DNA from: Nemertoderma westbladi
Taxonomy: Eukaryota; Xenacoelomorpha; Nemertodermatida; Nemertodermatidae
Direction of reading: 5' to 3'
Length of the DNA stretch: 33,852 bases
NCBI GenBank assembly: GCA_032718475.1
Contig: JAUCBJ010007703.1
Location: forward strand, 1 to 33,852
Under the pieces are notes generated by a model. The model searched no databases. It worked only from the letters and a program-made list of their open reading frames with translations, and was not told the DNA's origin. How positions within the stretch are numbered: the first letter of the stretch is position 1; each line of letters begins with the position of its first letter. The translations under genes were made by a program, and so were the position numbers. Below are positions 28,004 through 33,852 of the stretch, piece after piece.

Positions 28004-29589
28004 ATAACATTAGCACTTTGCACATATATAGGATAGGGGGAAGGAAAGCAATTCGTTTCGAAAAGTATCAGTTTCATTTTATTGTAGTTCTCTGTAAGTT
28101 CTACCTTACTGCACTTAAATATTCAACTGTCTTATAAAAATACTCATTTAAAGATATAATTTGCTATTTAATATCTCGCTGTTTAAGGACGTTAATGTTG
28201 AATTTTTGAATAACAATAATTTACATCATGGTGTTCTAACTTGCACCTTATATAAGATTACTCCTGGATCGGTTTGGCATACGGTGGTGCTGAAAATGTT
28301 TAAATATTTAAATATGAAAAAAATAAGTTGGTGAATATATTTCTGACTTATAAATTAATTATATTTTTCAACACCTTTCAAGATTACTGTATCTGTTGTT
28401 GACTCTTGCTGTAATTCTATAAATATGTTAAGTTTTACTTTTTACACCATTTCGTAAATTATTTTGTTAGTAAATAAATCCCTTCTTACGCTACAAACTA
28501 TATCGTTTTATCGAAACCTTTCCCTATAATGAAATTTATTATTGAATTTATGTTTTTCACGTGGTGCGACACTATTACAATATATATTTAATGGTACTGG
28601 CTTTCAATTTTTTCATAAAACAACAAACATGGCTGTTTTTCCGTTCGACTGTCGGTCTGTCCGTCAGTATATCCCCCAAAACAATAGAAAGCATACCGGT
28701 ACTATCTGTCTAAAAAATGCCTATATAGGTTTTTCTTTGTCGGTGACTTTATTTCTGATGTTATTATTCAAATTTGGCCTCGTCGTTTCTGTCTGTATGC
28801 CTGTCAGACTTTCTGTCAAAATTTAACCGATAGCCCTACAACCAGACAAATAATTTGATTGTCATCAAATATGAAAACTGACACTAGAAATTAAATATAC
28901 GACCAGGAAAACCCCTAAACTTTTAGCTAGCTAGTTTGTCCTTCTCATATATTTTGACGGACAGACTGTCGGACAGTCAGGTAGACCGACAGTCAGTCAT
29001 ACAGACAGACTAGATTCCATTAAAAGTGAATTCTGACCTCAGAAATGAAATCAGCGCTCCGGAAAAACCCCCATTACAAAAATCATAGCATGGTGGTGTG
29101 CTTTCTTGTTGCTAGATATATAGGCCTATTATTGACAGACATTCTTTTATACTAACAGACAGTTTTTTTCTCAAATGACGTAAATACCTTTTCTACTTCG
29201 ATAATCTTTCATCACATTTAATAAAATTGAAGATGTTTTATATTTTTTTTACAATTTCTAATTTTGCACTATATCTTCTGCATTTTTCACCGGGCAATAA
29301 AGTGTGGTGATGATGATTTTTTAAGATGTTCTGTTCTGCTTCCATCTTTTATCGATTGATGTTAGTATATTAATTTAATTATTCCCCTATAATATCACAC
29401 TTTTTTCTGCTGTAGTCGTTTATTGTAATGTTTCAGTTTTGGAATAAAACTATATACAGTACCTCCCTAGATCATTGAGCTGTAATATAGTTTACAGGGT
29501 TTTGAGCCCAATGTTGATATCACAAATCTACTATACTAATCGCTACCGGTAGTTGTAAAGCTACTTACACCGGTAGCTACTTTACAAAA
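28004..29589. other. Intergenic stretch with a diverged short duplication
   Basis: No gene supported. Two diverged copies of a segment (AGAAATTAAAT..GGAAAACCCC at about 28868-28918 and AGAAATGAAAT..GGAAAAACCCCC at about 29023-29075) alternate with GACAGACTGTCGG-like words (28645, 28965). The 94-codon frame at 28542-28826 has no recognisable content. Two facing ACCGGTAG words sit near 29545-29575. Confidence 0.4.
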
Positions 29590-29823
29590 AAGTGTGGGGC
29601 GAGCGACGAAAGTAAGCGAGCTTAGCATACATTCTGTCGTGTCCAATTTTAAACGTTAATAACTCAGCCAAATGTTAATGAAATTTAACCAAACTTGGTA
29701 CACATGAGTCTGGCCAAAGTTTAGAAATTTTCCAAGTTAAATTTGCGTGGGGTCTTCGTGCAGCATCTGTGTAACTGTCTTACGGTTATAATAAACCAAA
29801 AAAAAAATATAAAAAAAAAAAAA
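29590..29823 (+). mobile_element. Poly(A)-tailed retroposed sequence
   Basis: Sequence ending in AATAAA (29790-29795) and a genomically encoded A-tract (29798-29823, one T interruption), as expected for a retroposed RNA 3' end. The body (AACTCAGCCAAATGTTAATG, TTTAACCAAACTTGGTACAC) contains no coding frame. The 5' limit is a guess. Confidence 0.45.
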
Positions 29824-29989
29824 TAGTCTACCCAAAAATTATTAGGATCAGCTGGTTGCTAGGAGACTACAGGATTACCATACGGTACCAGGCCATGACA
29901 GTACCGGTACTGTTAATAGTTACAGTGGTACAGAGTTACCGGTACCGTCTTCAGGTCGTTGGCAAGGCCATCTAAACAACTTCATCTAA

Positions 29990-30470
29990 ACAGCTTCCGA
30001 CAGTCCGATGTATCTGGACCCGAGCAGCCGAGTGGCATCAAGATGCGATTAACCGAGGAATAAATACTACGGAATTGCTTGCTTGTCAGTAAGATTCTAT
30101 TTACTACACTGGGAATACGGCGGTCGGTCGGATCGTAATGCGGGCCACTGCCAAGTTCCTCATGCCTCACTCAGGCCACCCACCTTGGAGTGCGGTGGGA
30201 AGAGTCCGACTTACGTCGACGACTGGACGAATCGACGAGGATTGCGATTTCGGTTTAGCGGCGGCCCGGACAGCCGGATCCTGGGATCGCCTGGGGGAAA
30301 TTGTTGAAAGTCGGGCAGACGTGTATCGCACCGGATTACGTTCTCTGCCACGCGAAAGTGTGAGGCGAATTCGTTGTCGAATTGGGTCGGAAGCTGCGGG
30401 AATTCTACTGTTCTACGGGAATAAACCGCAGCTGTCCGGTGACTACGGACGGATACTGGGATGAGCAGGT
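29990..30470 (+). other. GC- and CpG-rich block, possible promoter or untranslated first exon of AGXT2
   Basis: This block is clearly richer in G+C and CpG than the surrounding DNA. It contains short overlapping frames (for example 30138-30464, 108 codons) with no recognisable homology. GAGCAG|GTATTT at about 30469 could be a splice donor, and CTTATTTCAG at 32013 a matching acceptor just upstream of the AGXT2 start. This link is inference only. Confidence 0.3.
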
Positions 30471-30630
30471 ATTTCGATCGAGTTTCTCGTATTCTCGATT
30501 TTCTGAATTCTCGATATTTCCTATAAACCACATGGCTTCGCATATTGAACGTGTGATTGGAAATAAGTTTATGCTACCCTTCCGCCCCTTGGGTGGTAGA
30601 TGTCGCGGTTATGTATTGGTTGGTAGGAAG

Positions 30631-30652
30631 GGGGGGGGGGGGGGGGGGGGGG
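30631..30652 (+). repeat. Poly(G) run, 22 bases
   Basis: Uninterrupted G-tract, with quadruplex potential. Confidence 0.85.
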
Positions 30653-31464
30653 TGCAGATTAAAAGGGCTGAACACGTACTGTCCCCCTTTCTTTGATTGA
30701 TTGTCGGTATGGTTAAATTTCTCAAATACTGATTTTGTGATACAGTCACTCAATTTTAATTTGTATCTCATAACTGGGCCTCGTCCTGCGCGAAGGCCCC
30801 ACGAACGTGTTTTATAGATCCAAAACAATAATTGGTACCAGCATGTGTGATGGTTGCATGAGTTACCATGAGGCTTATTGATATTTCATTAGTGCGCTAA
30901 GACTGGAGATGTTTACTGTGGAAGATCACATGCATTACTTGGCCTAACGAGCCTAAAAGATTCTCACATTCATTAGTGGCCAACTTGTTGCAGAATAGAA
31001 GCACCATATGGAATTCATCTGCTACAGATATATGCAGTTAAAATTAGTTACCTATTAATATTAGATAAATAATATTCAGCGATATTCAGGTCCCAATCAA
31101 TTAAAGTTGACATTTTAGTTAACAAAATATCGTTGTGCATGATTTACAAAGGCAGTAAACGATATTTTATTATCCGCGTTTTATTAATAATTACCAAATT
31201 AATTTAGATCACCACGGAAAAAAAGCAGTAAACTATATAATATTTTGTTATTATAATAATTAATTAATTACGTGCTTAATTTAACAATTGAATTAATTGT
31301 TAAGATTATGAGCAACTTCAGACAACGACAGGGTTCGCATCCCTTGCAAAATCAGCGTTATTTTGAATATGAAATGTATTACTTTTCGAAGAATTAAACA
31401 GTTATTTATTATCAATAATTACTGAACTCTTGTTGGTATATTTTATAGACACTATCCTTTCATT
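30653..31464. other. AT-rich intergenic stretch, nothing recognised
   Basis: No supported genes, RNAs or repeats. Confidence 0.4.
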
Positions 31465-31708
31465 TTTTATAGCTGAGTGGTTAAGACGGTCGGTAGTGTA
31501 GATGGCATTGCGTGAAATTGCGTCGGTCCGAGTCTACTAACGAATTAACTGTCAATTTAATGGCTTACTAGCAAACTTAGTACTAAAAAAATCGGCGCAA
31601 ATGGGGATCCGCTAGAGATTTCAAAGTCCCACGCTCAACCAACTTCGCCTCCGCGCCGTACGAAGCCTTAAAATCAAAACCAAACTAGAAATTAACAACA
31701 ACAACAAC
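31465..31708 (+). mobile_element. Candidate tRNA(Leu/Ser)-derived SINE with (AAC)n tail
   Basis: An A box TAGCTGAGTGG (31470-31480) and a weak B box GGTCCGAGTC (31525-31534) are spaced as in long-variable-arm tRNAs. An unrelated body follows and a (AAC)5-like tail (31694-31708). It is too diverged to be a functional tRNA gene. Confidence 0.55.
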
Positions 31709-32010
31709 GGAGTGACTACTAGAGGTCTCGCGGATATAAAAATTGTGGACACAAGATTTCAATCAGTCTATCACTTAATCGCATTGTTTAGATTGCCAGA
31801 CTTCCAACCTGTACGAAAATATCGCTTTTGCTGAGATAATTATAGAAAACCACTCAAGCAACTAAAATACTAATAATTATTTTGAAAACAAGAAATTAGA
31901 CAAAATAGTGGGACTCAAACTAAGATTTAACAATATTAAATATGTACGCTAATTAATTTATAATAATTTGAAACACAAAAATATTACTTATATATATTTA
32001 TTTCTTATTT

Positions 32011-32013
32011 CAG
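32011..32013 (+). promoter_or_regulatory. Acceptor-like splice site upstream of AGXT2
   Basis: TTTATTTCTTATTTCAG is a strong pyrimidine-rich 3' splice site 85 bp before the AGXT2 start, compatible with a 5' UTR intron. Confidence 0.3.
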
Positions 32014-32097
32014 TAATAATTAATAAAAAACATAAAATAATTATAAATAAATAAAATAATAATTACCCGTTAGTTAATCCATATTAATATTTAAAAA

Positions 32098-33580
32098 ATG
32101 ATGCGAATACAGCAGTTAGCTTTCCGATCGAAAGGAAACAGGATGACTTCCCGGAGACCATCTTCCTCTGTCGCTGCCTTGGAGATGCCACCTTGCGACT
32201 TCCAACCTCAACCATACACCTCAATGGGAAAGAAGGAATCCCTACAACACCGTAGCAAAGTTCTTCATCCATTCAGCGTCAAATACTACAAGGACGCCAG
32301 TAATGCTGCATCAGGGGCACAAACAGTGGCTTTATGATACGGAAGGGAAACGGTACTTGGATATGTTGTCTGCAATGGTGTCTGCCGGTTGCGGTCATTG
32401 TCATCCGAAACTAAATGCCGCGCTAGAGAGCCAACTCAAGAAATTATGGCACACAACGTTCATTTACATGAATGACACTCAACAGGAATACGGGACGAAG
32501 TTACTGGCAAAGTTTCCTGACAGTTTGGATGTTGCAATACTTGTCAACAGCGGCGCAGAAGCAAATGAATTAGCGATTGCCATGTCGCGGATGTACACTG
32601 GAGCTTGGGATATTCTGAGTTTGCGAAATAGTTTCCACGGTGTCGGTGTTCAGACGTCAGGTATGACACAAATGGGTACGTGGAAGCTACAGATGCCGTT
32701 GGGGTTCGGTCATGTATCATCGATGAATGCGGACCCATACCGGGGACCTTGGGGCGGGAGTAACTGCAGGGATTCTCCCTCGCAAACAACTCGACTATGC
32801 GACTGCAAGGAAGGAAGTTGCTTCGCAAAGGAAATGTATGTGGATCAATACAAGGATACCCTGCGCTACTCGGTACCTAAAAAAGTAGCTGCGTTTTTCG
32901 CCGAGCCCATACAAGGCGCTGGAGGAACTGTGCAATACCCTAGAGGATTTCTGAAAGAGATTTACCAATTGACGAGGGAACGAGGAGGTCTGTGTGTTTC
33001 CGATGAAGTCCAGACAGGATTCGGAAGACTCGGAAGTCATTTTTGGGGGTTTGAAAGCCACGGTGTTGTTCCCGATATTGTGACTATGGCTAAAGGGATT
33101 GGCAATGGTTTCCCCATGGCTGCGGTAGTCACTCGCAAAGAAATCGCACAGACACTCTCAAATTCGTTGTGGTTCAACACTTTCGGCGGTAATCCACTTG
33201 CCTGCTCTGTTGGATCCGCTACTCTTGATGTCATCGCTGAAGAAAAATTGCAGGACAATAGCGATGTAGTTGGAACCTATTTTATAAATAGGTTGGCCCA
33301 CCTGAGAGATAAGTACCCCATAATAGGCGATGTGAGAGGAAAAGGTTTAATGATAGGCCTCGAGTTAGTCGAAGATAAGGAAACTAGGACGCCTCTAGCA
33401 GCCGAAAAGTTTGCAAACATTTGGGAGGAAACTCGCGAGATGGGCGTTCTATTCGGAAGGGGGGGAATTTATGGGAACGTATTCCGGATAAAACCTCCTC
33501 TTTGTGTTACTAATGATGATATTGACTTTACTGTGAATGTTTTAGAAAGAGCGATCAGCAAAGCTGTAAATAAACATTAA
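32098..33580 (+). CDS. AGXT2: Alanine-glyoxylate aminotransferase 2-like, intronless, one apparent frameshift
   Basis: A class III PLP-dependent aminotransferase of mitochondria that transaminates glyoxylate with alanine and, in vertebrates, also methylarginines and beta-aminoisobutyrate. The frame from 32098 gives an Arg-rich, acid-poor leader (MMRIQQLAFRSKGNR...) and the conserved MPPCDFQPQPY and HPFSVKYYKD. The frame from 32303 gives LHQGHKQWL, GHCHPKLNA, LVNSGAEANELA, RGPWGGSNCRDSP, DEVQTGFGRLG and TMAKGIGNGFP with the PLP lysine (Lys264 of that frame), then NTFGGNPLACS and GDVRGKGLMIG to a TAA at 33578-33580. One surplus base near 32296 separates the frames; without it the join would read KDPVMLHQGH. 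The gene has no introns, whereas vertebrate AGXT2 has many. It may be a retrocopy, a young pseudogene, or intact with a sequencing error; starting at 32303 would lose the targeting leader. Confidence 0.88.
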
Positions 33581-33852
33581 CCTAGTTTGTTAGTGTTGTT
33601 GGTTTCATTATTTATTGACTTGAAAAGCGTTTGAATCATACCTCATCCATCCATAAAATTTTATTCGTAATATAATCAAACATGTTGAATAAGTAGAAAA
33701 TTGGTGTGGCATTATTATTATATTACTTTTCTTATTTAACTAACTCACTAACCCACACAGAAATAGGAAGACAGTAGTGCGGTACAGGGTACATAGCCTA
33801 CACACTGCAGAATGCTGGGTATCCGCGCTGAAAGCTATGGGGTTCTCATAGT
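33581..33852. other. Downstream of AGXT2
   Basis: No poly(A) tract follows the stop, so a recent retrocopy signature is missing. No canonical AATAAA was seen in this short stretch and no further gene. Confidence 0.4.

Noticed and set aside
30138-30464. 108-codon frame in the CpG-rich block
   Set aside because: GC-rich DNA has few stops, three overlapping frames are open on both strands, and none shows a recognisable motif.
31465-31545. A functional tRNA-Ser/Leu gene
   Set aside because: The A box is good but the B box is poor, no acceptor stem closes it, and an (AAC)n-tailed body follows, as in a SINE.

Overview
This is nuclear DNA of an animal, most likely an invertebrate. It has spliceosomal introns with GT..AG borders, non-LTR and LTR retrotransposons, hAT-, Harbinger- and Tc1-like non-autonomous DNA transposons, tRNA-derived SINEs, and two recognisable metazoan genes. 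The DNA is AT-rich and strewn with the palindromes ACCGGT and AGGCCT. I cannot place the species more closely from the sequence alone.

Layout. (1) 1-994, minus strand: a long reading frame with an Ala/Glu/Lys-rich coiled coil that runs off the window edge, possibly the Gag start of a BEL/Pao-like retroelement. (2) 1000-6300: gene-free DNA with two clusters of ACCGGT palindromes and several old tandem or dispersed duplications. (3) 6664-22824, plus strand: a five-exon UBFD1 gene (ubiquitin-like domain plus the conserved C-terminal domain). All exon phases agree and give a 410-residue protein. Intron 3 holds a 36-bp hairpin-forming minisatellite broken up by transposons. Intron 4 is almost entirely a 6.4-kb minisatellite. 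(4) 22825-32090: transposon-rich intergenic DNA, including a foldback element with TA target duplications and a hAT element nested in another hAT element, the inner one carrying a Harbinger-like MITE and a SINE. (5) 32098-33580, plus strand: an intronless AGXT2 (mitochondrial alanine-glyoxylate aminotransferase 2) with one apparent single-base frameshift.

Main discovery. The intron 4 minisatellite (16035-22397, about 150 units of 39 or 36 bp) is an amplification of UBFD1's own exon-intron border. Each standard unit is the last 34 nt of exon 4 plus the GTGAG that starts the intron, so nearly every unit carries a strong 5' splice site (AAAG|GTGAGT) and most keep the reading frame. The gene therefore offers roughly 150 tandem, near-identical donors for one acceptor at 22645. 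Donor 1 gives the normal protein, donor 2 would add 12 residues in frame, and donor 3 onward would include a stop at 16136. A 4-base microhomology (AGTT) at both outer borders suggests how the first duplication arose. A 5'-truncated LINE inserted later, flanked by a 16-bp duplication of array sequence. The end of the last UBFD1 exon, stop codon included, has also spawned a small tandem repeat in the 3' UTR.
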